A program made the translations under genes and the position numbers. Below, piece by piece: positions 7,426 to 17,254 of a stretch of DNA of 64,000 nucleotides. The stretch's first letter is position 1. Every line of letters starts with the position of its first letter. The stretch spans positions 682,001 to 746,000 of the forward strand of contig NZ_CP042382.1 in NCBI RefSeq assembly GCF_007954585.1. Reading direction: 5' to 3'. The notes under the pieces are model-generated. The model made no database searches. It had not been told where the DNA came from and was given only the letters and a program-made list of their open reading frames with translations. This DNA is from Pistricoccus aurantiacus. GTDB taxonomy: Bacteria > Pseudomonadota > Gammaproteobacteria > Pseudomonadales > Halomonadaceae.

Positions 7426-10400
7426 TCTGACGCTCTCCCTTGGGATCGATGAATACGGTACTGACGATCTCGGCCTCGTGGGTCACGCCACCGGACATCG
7501 GCAGATAGACTTTCTGGCCCATGCGTTCCTGCCCGCCCTTGACTACCGCCAGGGCGAAGCCGTGTTTCAGGTTCGGGCTGTAGTAGCTCGAGGTCACATG
7601 GCCCTGCATGTCCATGGGAATGGCCTGATCCTTGTCGAAGACGATCTGAGCGCCCTCTTCCAGCACCACCTTGGGATCCGTGGGCTTCAAGCCCACCAGT
7701 TGCTTGCGGTCCTTGCGGGCGGTATCCGGTCGAGTCAGGGCGCGCTTGCCGATCCAGGAGTACGGCTTGTCGTAGCCGATGGCCCAGAACATGCCCAGAT
7801 CCTCCGGAGTCACGGAGCCATCCGTATCCTGACCGGCGATGATCAGCCCTTTCTCAGCCCGCAGCACGTGCATGGTCTCGGTGCCGTAAGGCGTCAGATC
7901 ATACTTCTGACCGTGCTCGAACAGGGTCTTCCAGACGTGCAGGGCGTAGTTGGCCTGAACGTTGATCTCGTAGGCCAGTTCCCCGGTGAAGGAGATGCGG
8001 AATACCCGAGCCGGCACGTCGGCGACCTTGCCGTTTCGCCAGTCCATGAACTTGAACTGTTCCTTGTCGAGATCGATATCGGTGACTTCCGACAACAGCT
8101 TCCGCGCATCCGGACCGGTCACGGTCATGGTCGCCCAGTGATCGGTGACGGAGGTGAAGTACACCTGCAGCTCCGGCCACTCGGTCTGATGCCACAGCTC
8201 GAGCCATTCCATGACCCCGGCGGCGCCGCCGGTGGTAGTGGTCATCAGGAAGTGATTCTCGCCCAGGCAGCTGGTGGTACCGTCGTCCATCAGCATGCCG
8301 TCGTCCTTGCACATCAGGCCGTAGCGCACTCGTCCCGGCGCCAGCTTGGCCCACTTGTTGGTGTAGACGCGGCCCAGGAATTCCCGGGCGTCCGGCCCTT
8401 GGATGTCGATCTTGCCCAGGGTCGTGGCATCGAGAATGCCCACCGTGGTGCGCACCGCCAGGCTCTCCCGGGCTACCGCCTCATCCATGGTTTCCAGCTT
8501 GCCGTTGACCTTGCGCGGAAAATACCAGGGACGCTTCCACTGGCCGACATCCTCGAACTCGGCGCCGTTTTCCACGTGCCACTGATGCATCGCGGTATAG
8601 CGCTCCGGATCGAACAGCTCCCTGGCGTGACGACCGGCGATAACGCCGAAGGTCACCGGCGTATAGTTGGGACGAAACACCGTGGTGCCCACTTCCGGAA
8701 TCGAGCGTTTCAGCATCCGCGCGGCGATGGCCATGCCGTTGATATTGCCGAGCTTGCCCTGGTCGGTACCAAAGCCCAGCGCGGTATAGCGCTTGACATG
8801 TTCGATGGACTCGAAGCCCTCGCGAGTCGCCACCTCGATACCCGAGGCGGTGACATCGTTCTGCAGATCCACGAACTGCTTGGGTGCGCGCAGCGTCGGC
8901 TTCTCATGAGGTACCTGATAGAGCGCGCGAGTCGGTGCGTCCTGCCGCGCTTCCGTCCTGGGCAGTTCCGCGCTCTTGGTCGTCTCGATACCGCTGGCCT
9001 TGGCCGCTTCCAGGCCGAACCGGGCGCCATCGGCGAGCACGTCCCCAAGCGCGTAGACACCGTGAGCACCGCCCACCGGATGCATTTCCTTCACCTCACC
9101 GGGCACGAAGCCCAGCAGGTCGTCACTCCAGGTAGGGCGGGAACCGGTGTGGGACGCCAGGTGCACCACCGGGCTGTAACCGCCGGAGCTGGCGATGGTA
9201 TCGCAAGCGAGCTCTTCCACCTGTCCGCTGACCGCGAAACGCTCGAGATCGATCTTCGCCACTCGGGCGCCGGAAACACGGTTGGCTCCCTTGGCCTCGA
9301 TTACCGCGGAACCGGTGATCACGCGAATGTTCTTGGACTTGGCTTCCTTGACCAGATCGCCTTCCGGATTGGTCCGGGCGTCGACGATGGCCACCACTTC
9401 ACGACCGGCTTCCGCCCAGTCCAGCGCCGCGCGGTAGGCGTGGTCGTTATTGGTGGAAAGCACCAGCTTGTTGCCCGGCACCACCGCGTAACGGTGAATG
9501 TAGTTGGACACCGCGCCGGCCAGCAGATTGCCGGGAACGTCGTTGTTGGCGTAAACCAGCGGTCGCTCGTGGGCGCCGGTGGCCAGCACCACCTGATCCG
9601 CCCGCACCCGATGCAGCCGCGAGCGCACCTGACGCACGCTCTTGACCTTGGGCGCCGTATCCGCCAGATGCTCGGTACGCCGCTCGTGCAGGGTCACGAA
9701 GTTGTGATCGTGATAGCCATTGGCGGTGGTGCGCGGCAGAAGCGTCACGTTATCCATGCCCGCCAGGGTCTCGAGGGTAGTCTTCACCCACTGATCCGCC
9801 GGGGCGCCGTCCAGAGTCTCGCGGCTATCCAGCAGCGAGCCGCCCATCTCTTCCTGCTCGTCGCACAGAATCACCCGAGCGCCGCTTGTCGCTGCGGAGA
9901 GCGCCGCCGCCAGCCCCGCCGGGCCGGCGCCGATCACCAGCACGTCGCAGTGCTGATTGAGGTGATCGTAGATATCCGGATCGTTTTCGCTGGGCACGCG
10001 ACCCAGGCCGGCGCCCTTGCGGATGACCTTCTCGTAGGTCATCCACATGGAAGCCGGGGCCATGAAGGTCTTGTAGTAGAAGCCCGGTGGCATGAAGCCA
10101 CCGCCGAGCTTGCCGACCAGGCTCATCATGTCCCGCTGGACGTTGGGCCAGCCGTTGGTGGAACGGGCGGTCAGGCCATCGTAGAGCGCCTGCTGGGTGG
10201 CGCGCACGTTGGGCACCTGAGCGGCTTCCGTCTTGCCCAGCTGAACCACCGCGTTGGGCTCTTCCGCGCCGGCGGCGACGATGCCCCGGGGCCGGGAGTA
10301 CTTGAAGCTGCGGTTGACCACGTCGACACCGTTGGCCAGCAGCGCTGCCGCCAGGGTATCGCCGGCATAGCCGCGATAGCGCTGACCGTTGAAGGTGAAG

Positions 10401-10459
10401 CTCAAAGAGCGGGAACGATCGATACGACCGCCCTGGTTCAGACGATTGGACTGAGTCAT
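7418..10459 (-). CDS. soxA: sarcosine oxidase alpha subunit
   Basis: SoxA binds NAD and THF and channels the sarcosine methyl group to 5,10-methylene-THF. The 1013-residue protein has an N-terminal 2Fe-2S-like region (SLSFTFNGQRYRGYAGDTLAAALLANG), an FAD/NAD Rossmann domain (LVIGAGPAGLAAALSAA near 155), a second pyridine-nucleotide region, and a C-terminal aminomethyltransferase (GcvT-type) domain from about 600 onward (GILDATTLGKIDIQGPDAREFL). ATG 10459 is chosen because AAGGAGG precedes it and it overlaps the soxD stop by four bases. The open frame runs further upstream through soxD and soxB DNA, but that extension is spurious. Length is normal. Confidence 0.96.
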   Translation of the reverse strand: MTQSNRLNQGGRIDRSRSLSFTFNGQRYRGYAGDTLAAALLANGVDVVNRSFKYSRPRGIVAAGAEEPNAVVQLGKTEAAQVPNVRATQQALYDGLTARSTNGWPNVQRDMMSLVGKLGGGFMPPGFYYKTFMAPASMWMTYEKVIRKGAGLGRVPSENDPDIYDHLNQHCDVLVIGAGPAGLAAALSAATSGARVILCDEQEEMGGSLLDSRETLDGAPADQWVKTTLETLAGMDNVTLLPRTTANGYHDHNFVTLHERRTEHLADTAPKVKSVRQVRSRLHRVRADQVVLATGAHERPLVYANNDVPGNLLAGAVSNYIHRYAVVPGNKLVLSTNNDHAYRAALDWAEAGREVVAIVDARTNPEGDLVKEAKSKNIRVITGSAVIEAKGANRVSGARVAKIDLERFAVSGQVEELACDTIASSGGYSPVVHLASHTGSRPTWSDDLLGFVPGEVKEMHPVGGAHGVYALGDVLADGARFGLEAAKASGIETTKSAELPRTEARQDAPTRALYQVPHEKPTLRAPKQFVDLQNDVTASGIEVATREGFESIEHVKRYTALGFGTDQGKLGNINGMAIAARMLKRSIPEVGTTVFRPNYTPVTFGVIAGRHARELFDPERYTAMHQWHVENGAEFEDVGQWKRPWYFPRKVNGKLETMDEAVARESLAVRTTVGILDATTLGKIDIQGPDAREFLGRVYTNKWAKLAPGRVRYGLMCKDDGMLMDDGTTSCLGENHFLMTTTTGGAAGVMEWLELWHQTEWPELQVYFTSVTDHWATMTVTGPDARKLLSEVTDIDLDKEQFKFMDWRNGKVADVPARVFRISFTGELAYEINVQANYALHVWKTLFEHGQKYDLTPYGTETMHVLRAEKGLIIAGQDTDGSVTPEDLGMFWAIGYDKPYSWIGKRALTRPDTARKDRKQLVGLKPTDPKVVLEEGAQIVFDKDQAIPMDMQGHVTSSYYSPNLKHGFALAVVKGGQERMGQKVYLPMSGGVTHEAEIVSTVFIDPKGERQNV

Positions 10460-10881
10460 ACCGATGCCTCCTTCTTGTCGGTTGTCTTCGAGGTCTCTTG
10501 GTTCTTGTTCAGCGCCTCGGTTTCCGGTCGCGCACCCACGGTCTGCCAGCCGCCGTCCGCGGCCTGAACGCCGGACTCCTTCTCCTTGTCCGCCAGGCTT
10601 TGCGCGGTCACCCGGGGCTGCTCGCCGATGCGATAGGTCTCGAGAATCTCGTAGGACGCGGTGTTGCGAGTGATATTGAAGAACTTGCGACAGCCAACCG
10701 AGTGGACCCACAGTTCGTGGTGGATGCCCCGCGGGTTGTCGCGGAAGAACAGGTAATCCCCCCACTCTTCGTCGCTGCAGTTCTCCGGATCCTTCGGACG
10801 GGCAATATGTGCCTGACCCTTGGGATGGAATTCTTCTTCTTCGCGATGCTCGTCGCAGTAAGGGCAATGTATATAGAACAT
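10456..10881 (-). CDS. soxD: sarcosine oxidase delta subunit, with long C-terminal tail
   Basis: SoxD is the zinc-binding small subunit. Cys6, Cys9, a nearby His and the HSVGCRKFF region (His60, Cys64) match its zinc site, followed by the FNITRNTASYEILETYRIGE signature. Typical SoxD proteins are about 100 residues. This one has 141, with a charged Lys/Glu/Thr-rich tail (about residues 95-141) of low complexity and unknown role. The stop overlaps the soxA ATG. Family call is firm. Confidence 0.94.
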   Translation of the reverse strand: MFYIHCPYCDEHREEEEFHPKGQAHIARPKDPENCSDEEWGDYLFFRDNPRGIHHELWVHSVGCRKFFNITRNTASYEILETYRIGEQPRVTAQSLADKEKESGVQAADGGWQTVGARPETEALNKNQETSKTTDKKEASV

Positions 10882-10893
10882 GTTGTTTTCTCC

Positions 10894-12144
10894 TTAGTGC
10901 GCCACGCCGGCGGCGCCATGCTCGTCGATCAATGCGCCCGTATTGAAGCGATCGATAGAGAACGGTTCGGCGATAGGATGCATCTCGCCCTTGGCAAGGC
11001 TTGCGGCGAACACGTGGCCGGAGCCTGGGGTGGCCTTGAAACCGCCGGTGCCCCAACCGCAGTTGAAGAACAGGCCCTTGACCTTGGTCTTGGACAGAAT
11101 CGGGCAGGCGTCCGCGCAGGTATCGACGATGCCGCCCCACTGGCGGTTCATGCGTACCCGCGAGAAGATCGGGAACATCTCGACGATGGCCTGCAGGGTG
11201 TGCTCCACGGTGGAGTAGCTGCCGCGCTGGCCGTAGCCGAGATAGCCGTCGATGCCGGCACCGATCACCAGATCGCCCTTGTCCGACTGACTGACGTAAC
11301 CGTGAACGTGGTTGGACATCACCACGGTATCGAGAATCGGCTTGAGCGGCTCGGATACCAGCGCCTGCAGCGGGTGGGATTCCAGCGGCAGCTTGATGCC
11401 CGCCATCTTCGCCACGACCCCGGAGTTGCCTGCCACCACGCAGCCAATCGTCTTGGATTCGATATCGCCACGATTGGTGTGAACGCCATATACCTGGCCG
11501 TCGCGGATCTTGAAGCCGGTGACCTCGGTGTTCTGCAAGAGGTCAACGCCCAGGGAATCCGCCGCCCGGGCATAGCCCCAGGCCACCGCATCGTGGCGGG
11601 CAACCCCGGCGCTCTTCTGCCAGGAGGCGCCCAGAATCGGATAGCGGGCGCGCTTGGAGGTATCGATGATCGGCACGATCTCCTTGATCTGCTCGGCGTT
11701 GATCACCTCGCTGTCGATGCCGTTCAGCCGGTTGGCATGCACACGGCGCTGAATGTCGCGCATGTCCTGCAGGGTGTGGCCCAGGTTCATGACGCCACGC
11801 TGGGAGAACATCACGTTGTAGTTGATGTCCTGGGAAAGCCCTTTCCATAGGTCCAGGGAATGGTTGTAGAGCCGTGCGGCTTCGTCCCACAGGTAGTTGG
11901 AGCGCACGATCGTCGTGTTACGGGCAGTGTTGCCGCCGCCCAGCCAGCCCTTTTCGATCACCGCGACATTCGTGATGCCGTGGTTCTTGGCCAGGTAGTA
12001 GGCGGTGGCCAGGCCATGGCCGCCACCGCCGACGATGACTACGTCGTACTGTTTCTTGGGGGTGGGGTTGCGCCACTGACGCTGCCAGTTCTCATGATGA
12101 CTGAGCGCGTGCTTGACCAACCCGAAACCTGAATAGCGTTGCAT
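10894..12144 (-). CDS. soxB: sarcosine oxidase beta subunit
   Basis: SoxB carries the FAD/FMN centres and oxidises sarcosine. The 416-residue DAO-family protein has the dinucleotide-binding motif [18 protein letters not shown] at about 35-52, then the [20 protein letters not shown] segment containing the covalent-flavin His/Arg/Ser neighbourhood of SoxB, and a C-terminal [23 protein letters not shown] 12144 has AGGAGAG upstream; an open frame extends into glyA but is not used. It follows glyA by 22 bases and precedes soxD by 12, so the genes are one operon. Confidence 0.96.
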   Translation of the reverse strand: MQRYSGFGLVKHALSHHENWQRQWRNPTPKKQYDVVIVGGGGHGLATAYYLAKNHGITNVAVIEKGWLGGGNTARNTTIVRSNYLWDEAARLYNHSLDLWKGLSQDINYNVMFSQRGVMNLGHTLQDMRDIQRRVHANRLNGIDSEVINAEQIKEIVPIIDTSKRARYPILGASWQKSAGVARHDAVAWGYARAADSLGVDLLQNTEVTGFKIRDGQVYGVHTNRGDIESKTIGCVVAGNSGVVAKMAGIKLPLESHPLQALVSEPLKPILDTVVMSNHVHGYVSQSDKGDLVIGAGIDGYLGYGQRGSYSTVEHTLQAIVEMFPIFSRVRMNRQWGGIVDTCADACPILSKTKVKGLFFNCGWGTGGFKATPGSGHVFAASLAKGEMHPIAEPFSIDRFNTGALIDEHGAAGVAH

Positions 12145-12166
12145 GGAACTCTCCTGGCGTTTCGCC

Positions 12167-13483
12167 TTAGGCATTGGCGGTCTGGCGAACGCCAGCCGAC
12201 TCGGCATAGACGGGATGACGACCGCACAGCTCGGCGACCTTCTCGCGCACTTCCGCTTCCGCGGATCCAGTATCCTCGCCCTTGGCCAGCACATCGAGGA
12301 TGTCGCAGATCCAGCCGGCCAGCTGCTCGCAGTCATTCTCGTCGAAACCGCGGCTGGTGGCTGCCGGCGTGCCGATGCGTAGCCCGGAGGTGACAAAGGG
12401 GCTCTGCGGGTCGTTGGGCACGGTGTTCTTGTTCACGGTGATATGGGCGCGTCCCAAGGCGGCGTCCGCGTCCTTGCCGGTCACGCCCTGCTGAATCAGC
12501 GATACCAGGAAGAGGTGGTTATCGGTGCCTTTCGAGACCACGTCGTAACCGCGTTCCAGGAACACCTTGGCCATGGCCCGGGCGTTGGTGATGACCTGCT
12601 CCTGATAGCGCACGAAGTCCTGGCTCATGGCTTCCTTGAAGGCTACCGCCTTGGCGGCGATCACATGCATCAGGGGGCCGCCCTGCTGGCCCGGGAATAC
12701 CGCGCCGTTGAGCTTCTTGTACAGCGCCTCGTCGCCATGAGCGGAAAGGATCAGGCCGCCGCGAGGGCCGCGCAGGGTCTTGTGGGTGGTGGTGGTGACC
12801 ACGTGGGCATGGGGCAGCGGGCTCGGATAGAGACCGGCGGCCACCAGACCGGCGACGTGTGCCATGTCCACCAGCAGCCAGGCGCCAATTTCGTCGGCGA
12901 TGGTGCGGAAACGACGCCAGTCCACCACGCGAGCGTAAGCGGAGAAGCCGGCGATGATCATCTTCGGCTGATGCTCACGAGCCAGACGCTCGACTTCCTC
13001 GTAGTCGATCTCGCCGGTGTCCGGGTTCAGGCCGTACTGCACGGCGTTGTAGTGCTTGCCGGAGAAGTTCGGCGCCGCGCCGTGAGTCAGGTGGCCGCCG
13101 TGGGCCAGGCTCATGCCCAGTATCGTATCGCCGGGCTTGACCAGCGCCATGAAGGCGGCGGCATTGGCCTGGGCGCCGGAGTGCGGCTGCACGTTGGCGT
13201 AGTCCGCGCCGAACAGATCGCAGGCACGATCGATGGCCAACTGCTCGGCGACGTCGACAAACTCGCAGCCGCCGTAGTAGCGCTTGCCCGGGTAGCCTTC
13301 CGCGTACTTGTTGGTCAACTGAGTGCCCTGGGCTTCCATGACCGCTTTACTGGCATAGTTCTCGGAAGCGATCAGCTCGATATGCGCTTCCTGGCGCGCC
13401 ACTTCATCCTTGATGGCATCGGCAAGCTGGGGATCGAAATCGCGAAGTGTCGAAGTGTTCATGGAAAATTGCGTGTTGTTCAT
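12167..13483 (-). CDS. glyA: serine hydroxymethyltransferase
   Basis: GlyA joins glycine with 5,10-methylene-THF to give serine, consuming both products of sarcosine oxidase. The 438-residue PLP enzyme shows [19 protein letters not shown], the substrate-site YGGCEFVD segment, [21 protein letters not shown] with the Schiff-base Lys, and a typical C-terminal domain. ATG 13483 is chosen for its AAGGAG site; another ATG seven codons in (13462) would give a more typical N-terminus. This is likely a dedicated catabolic GlyA, separate from a housekeeping copy elsewhere. That point is inference from operon context. Confidence 0.96.
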   Translation of the reverse strand: MNNTQFSMNTSTLRDFDPQLADAIKDEVARQEAHIELIASENYASKAVMEAQGTQLTNKYAEGYPGKRYYGGCEFVDVAEQLAIDRACDLFGADYANVQPHSGAQANAAAFMALVKPGDTILGMSLAHGGHLTHGAAPNFSGKHYNAVQYGLNPDTGEIDYEEVERLAREHQPKMIIAGFSAYARVVDWRRFRTIADEIGAWLLVDMAHVAGLVAAGLYPSPLPHAHVVTTTTHKTLRGPRGGLILSAHGDEALYKKLNGAVFPGQQGGPLMHVIAAKAVAFKEAMSQDFVRYQEQVITNARAMAKVFLERGYDVVSKGTDNHLFLVSLIQQGVTGKDADAALGRAHITVNKNTVPNDPQSPFVTSGLRIGTPAATSRGFDENDCEQLAGWICDILDVLAKGEDTGSAEAEVREKVAELCGRHPVYAESAGVRQTANA

Positions 13484-13623
13484 GGGTTGCTCCTTGTTGT
13501 CGATCGACTCGAGGTCGATGGCACTCTCATGATCGCCGTGCACTGATTCAGCGAGGCATCTCTACAAGCTAGTAAGAGTGCGGGTTTAGTACCAATCAGT
13601 AATCCAAATGCGGTTATTTGACG

Positions 13624-15126
13624 CTAATTGACGCGGTAGACTCTCGAGCGCATCTCGTTCTGGACCTGCGCCACGTCCATGATTTCCTCGCCCTGCTCCT
13701 TCCAGCGCTGCTGTTCCGCCTCACTGGCTTTTGGCGAGAACCAGCCGGTCCAGGCATAGAGGATACCGATCAAGGGCGACGTCCAGCAGGCGAAGGCCAA
13801 CGGGATATACAAGAGATTTTCAAGATTGCCATCATAGATGCCGAGCCCGAGAGAGGCGACGACCACGGCGCCACCGGCGTTCCAGGGAATCAACGGCGAG
13901 ACCAAGGTGCCGCCCTCTTCCGTGGCCCGGGATAGGTTGAGCATGGAATACTTCATGCCGCGATAGACCGGCCCGAACATGCGTCCGGTCAGAGCGATGG
14001 ACAGATAGGGGTCGCCGGCGACCAGGTTGGTGGCGATGGAGCTGCCGATGGCGGAGGTTTGCAGTGCGCCAAAGCTGCGCGCACGCTTGACCACCGCCTC
14101 GATGATCGCCCGCATGCAGCCGGTGCTCTCCAGGATACCGCCGAAGGAAAGCGCGATCAGCAGCAGGGTGATGACCCAGGTCATCGACTGGATGCCGCCG
14201 CGATTCAACAGACCGTCGATCTCATCGACCCCGGTAGTGATCTCATAGCCGGAGAAGGCATAGGTGAAGATATCCTTGACCGGCGCGTCCTGAAACAGCA
14301 GTGCCGTCAGGCCGCCGAGCACCACGCCGGTGAAGAGCACCGGTATGGCGGGCATGCGCATCACCGCGAGTCCGATGACCAGTACCACCGGCAGTATCGT
14401 CCACAGGGAAAGCATGAAGTTATCCGACAGCCCGGTATTGATGGCGGTAATACGTGCAAACGATGCCGCCTCGTCTCCCACCAGACCAAAGCCCACCACG
14501 GTATAGATCGCCAGGGCGATCAGCATGGCCGGAAGCGTGGTCGGCATCAGGTTGCGGATATGATCGAACAGGTTCACCCCGGTCACCGCCGGCGCCAGGT
14601 TGGTGGTATCGGAAAGCGGCGAGACCTTGTCGCCGAAGAACGCACCGGACACCACCGCACCGGCGGTCCAGTAGACGGGAATACCGAAACCGGCGCCGAT
14701 CCCCATCAGTGCCAGGCCCACGGTACCCAAGGTGCCCCAGGAGGTGCCCAAGGATACCGAAACCACGGAACACAGAATTGCCGCCGCCGCCAGGAATACT
14801 TCCGGGCTCAGCACGTCCAAACCGTAATAGATCAGCGTCGGTACGGTACCGCTGGCGATCCATACCCCGGTGATCATGCCCACCAGGATCAGGATGCCCA
14901 CCGCCGGCAGGCCCACGCTGACCACGTGAAGCATGCCCTCCTGCATGTCTTCCCAGCTACAGTTCAGATAGCGGCCCAGTATCGCAGTGATGGCGATGCC
15001 GATCACCAGAGGCACATGGGGGGTGAAGGTATCGAAGATAAATAGCTGTGTTCCCAATATCAGGAACGTCAGCACAATGGGTAACAGCGCCAGAAGCAAG
15101 CTGGGCTTGCGGCAGGTCGAAATCAT
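13624..15126 (-). CDS. nhaC: NhaC-family Na+/H+ antiporter
   Basis: This 500-residue polytopic protein has about 11-12 hydrophobic segments. Hallmarks of the NhaC family are the SWGTLGTVGLALMGIGAGFGIP region, GAVVSGAFFGDKVSPLSDTTNLAPAV and GGTLVSPLIPWNAGGA. It would exchange sodium (or another cation) for protons at the inner membrane. It lies upstream of glyA in the same direction with a 140-base gap that could hold a separate promoter, so co-transcription with sox is possible but unproven. Start ATG 15126 gives an N-terminal cytoplasmic stretch before helix 1. Confidence 0.92.
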   Translation of the reverse strand: MISTCRKPSLLLALLPIVLTFLILGTQLFIFDTFTPHVPLVIGIAITAILGRYLNCSWEDMQEGMLHVVSVGLPAVGILILVGMITGVWIASGTVPTLIYYGLDVLSPEVFLAAAAILCSVVSVSLGTSWGTLGTVGLALMGIGAGFGIPVYWTAGAVVSGAFFGDKVSPLSDTTNLAPAVTGVNLFDHIRNLMPTTLPAMLIALAIYTVVGFGLVGDEAASFARITAINTGLSDNFMLSLWTILPVVLVIGLAVMRMPAIPVLFTGVVLGGLTALLFQDAPVKDIFTYAFSGYEITTGVDEIDGLLNRGGIQSMTWVITLLLIALSFGGILESTGCMRAIIEAVVKRARSFGALQTSAIGSSIATNLVAGDPYLSIALTGRMFGPVYRGMKYSMLNLSRATEEGGTLVSPLIPWNAGGAVVVASLGLGIYDGNLENLLYIPLAFACWTSPLIGILYAWTGWFSPKASEAEQQRWKEQGEEIMDVAQVQNEMRSRVYRVN

Positions 15127-15311
15127 GATGTTTCCCTCGATTGTAATTGTCGCATGAGGTGAAGCAAGAATTGCCCTCAGTTATAGCCGAGGACGACCGT
15201 CAAGAATTGAATAATTGCGCCAACTTTATTGCCGGGAAAACCTTGCCTCTCGCGATGAAACGGGGCGGACCATGTCGGACCCGCCCCGTTTCACACTTTG
15301 CCCTTCCGCCG

Positions 15312-17243
15312 TTATTCCGGCAGCGCGTACACCGCGACCTGATCGCCGACCTGATCCTTCATGATCGTATTGCCGCCGGCGACGAAAGCCACGTACTGCC
15401 GCCCTTCGTATTCGTAGACCGCCGGGTTCGCCACCGCCGGCGCTTCGGCTTGATCTTCCCAAAGCTCCTCACCGGTTTCGAGGGAGTAGGCGCGCAGCTT
15501 GGCATCCATGGTTGAACCAATGAAGATGACGCCACCAGCGGTGACCGCCGGGCCGCCGATGGTGGGCGAGCCCCAGCTTTCCGGCATGAAGAAGCCATAT
15601 TTCTGTGAAGCCCCCACCGGACGACGCCATTTCACCTCGCCGGTCTGCATATCCAAGGCGACGAGTTCGCCGTAGGGCGGCTTCCAGCAGGGCATGCCCA
15701 GCCAGTTCAGCGCCGTCTTGAGTCGTATGCCGTAGGGCGCGCCCTCCTGCGGCGAGAATCCGGTCTTGTTGCCTGATCCGCTATCCGCTTTCTCATAGGC
15801 TTCACGGTCATAGAGCTTCACGTACTGCACGATATGCGAGGTATTCACGATGGCCGTCTGGCTTTCAGGGTCGAAGGCCACTCCACCCCACTGCACGCCG
15901 CCGGCGCTGTCCGGATAGGCCAGAACCCCTTCGCCCTTGGTGGTAGGCGGGGTATACATGCCCTCGTACCAGAGTTGATCCCAGAGTTTCGAACACTCAC
16001 CGAAGCTCACCGCGTCCGCCAGCCACCAGACTTCCGGCTTCTCCGCCTGATCCAGCAGCGGCGCCGGCCTGGTGGGGAAAGGTTGTGTCTCGGCATAGAC
16101 CTCACCCTCCACGGAGCCGTCGCCGCCGGGAACCAGTCGCTCCTCGATGGGCCAGACATCCTCGCCGGTCTCGCGATTGACGACGAACAGGAAGCCCTGC
16201 TTCATCGCCTGGATCAGCGCGGGTATTTCCTTGCCGTCAACGGTGATATCCATCAGCGTCGGGGCAGCAGGAGTGTCGTAGTCCCAGAGGTCGTGGTGCA
16301 CCCACTGACGGGCCCAGACCACCTCACCGGTCTCAATATCAAGCGCGGTGGTCGACGTCGCCAGAGGCGCCTCTTCGGTGCGGTTGCCACCCCAGAAGTT
16401 CGGCGAGGGAGACGAGACCGGCAGGTAGACGAGCCTCAGCGCTTCGTCCGCGGACATGTGGGTCCAGACGTTGGCGGTGCCGCTTTTCTCGCGCAGCTCC
16501 TCCGGCAGAGCCTCAAAGGACCATTCACGCTCACCGGTGCGGGCATTCAGAGCGAAAACCGTCCCCGGCGGCGCTTGCTCATAGGCCCAGTCCTTGCCCG
16601 CCCAGCCCAGAATCAGCCGATCACCGACAACAGCGGGGGGCTGCAGAAGCGACAAGGGCCATTTGTCGTTGGTAGTGTTCCACTGATTGACATCGAGCAC
16701 GCCGCTGTCGGCGAAATCCGCGCAAGGCTCGCCGGTATCCGCATCCACGGCAAAGAGCCGCGCATCCATGGTGCCCATGTAGATGATCTTCTGACAGGCC
16801 TCATCTTCTTTCGGATCATCCGTTTCCCAGTAGGCCACACCGCGATTCTTCAAGGCGGGCTGGGTCAGTGCCTCCAATGCGGACTGGGTATCGAAGCTCC
16901 ACTTCTCTTCGCCGGTGGCCGGGTCCAGCGCCAGAATGCGATAGAACGGCGTGCCGATATAGAGCGTGTCGTTGGCGAAGACCGGCGTCGCGGACCAGAC
17001 GGTAGGCGGCAGATCGCCGGAACCGTCGGACACATCCCCGGTATGCACCTCCCAGACCTTTTCCAGATCGCCGACGTTCTCCGCGGTGATCTGATCGAGA
17101 GGGCTGTATTTCTGGGCGTTCAACTGGCCGTGGAAGCTGTCCCAGGTCGGCTTCTCGGGGACCAGCGGAAGCGACTTATCCTGCGCCAGCAACGGAGCCG
17201 GCAGGAGAAAGAGCAAAAGCGCGGCGGCTTTGGATGTTCGCAT
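15312..17243 (-). CDS. PQQ-dependent dehydrogenase, soluble periplasmic domain (GDH/QDH type)
   Basis: This 643-residue quinoprotein has a signal peptide (ALLLFLLPAPLLAQ) and an eight-bladed propeller. Tryptophan-docking repeats are visible as LDPATGEEKWSF, LNARTGEREWSF, LDIETGEVVW, NRETGEDVW, LDMQTGEVKW and SLETGEELW. It matches the membrane-bound glucose/quinate dehydrogenase group rather than methanol dehydrogenases, and has no cytochrome c motif. Substrate is unknown. ATG 17243 has GAGGAG upstream. The usual N-terminal membrane domain is missing from this polypeptide but is encoded by the preceding gene, which ends 11 bases upstream. Confidence 0.88.
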   Translation of the reverse strand: MRTSKAAALLLFLLPAPLLAQDKSLPLVPEKPTWDSFHGQLNAQKYSPLDQITAENVGDLEKVWEVHTGDVSDGSGDLPPTVWSATPVFANDTLYIGTPFYRILALDPATGEEKWSFDTQSALEALTQPALKNRGVAYWETDDPKEDEACQKIIYMGTMDARLFAVDADTGEPCADFADSGVLDVNQWNTTNDKWPLSLLQPPAVVGDRLILGWAGKDWAYEQAPPGTVFALNARTGEREWSFEALPEELREKSGTANVWTHMSADEALRLVYLPVSSPSPNFWGGNRTEEAPLATSTTALDIETGEVVWARQWVHHDLWDYDTPAAPTLMDITVDGKEIPALIQAMKQGFLFVVNRETGEDVWPIEERLVPGGDGSVEGEVYAETQPFPTRPAPLLDQAEKPEVWWLADAVSFGECSKLWDQLWYEGMYTPPTTKGEGVLAYPDSAGGVQWGGVAFDPESQTAIVNTSHIVQYVKLYDREAYEKADSGSGNKTGFSPQEGAPYGIRLKTALNWLGMPCWKPPYGELVALDMQTGEVKWRRPVGASQKYGFFMPESWGSPTIGGPAVTAGGVIFIGSTMDAKLRAYSLETGEELWEDQAEAPAVANPAVYEYEGRQYVAFVAGGNTIMKDQVGDQVAVYALPE

Positions 17244-17254
17244 GGGGCGGCTCC

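Noticed and set aside
7412-10567. 1051-codon plus-strand open frame opposite soxA
   Set aside because: It is the antisense shadow of soxA in high-GC DNA; the translation shows no protein family and is rich in His/Gly/Arg as expected for a complementary frame.
12443-13546. 367-codon plus-strand open frame opposite glyA
   Set aside because: Mirror of glyA coding on the other strand, with no recognisable domains.
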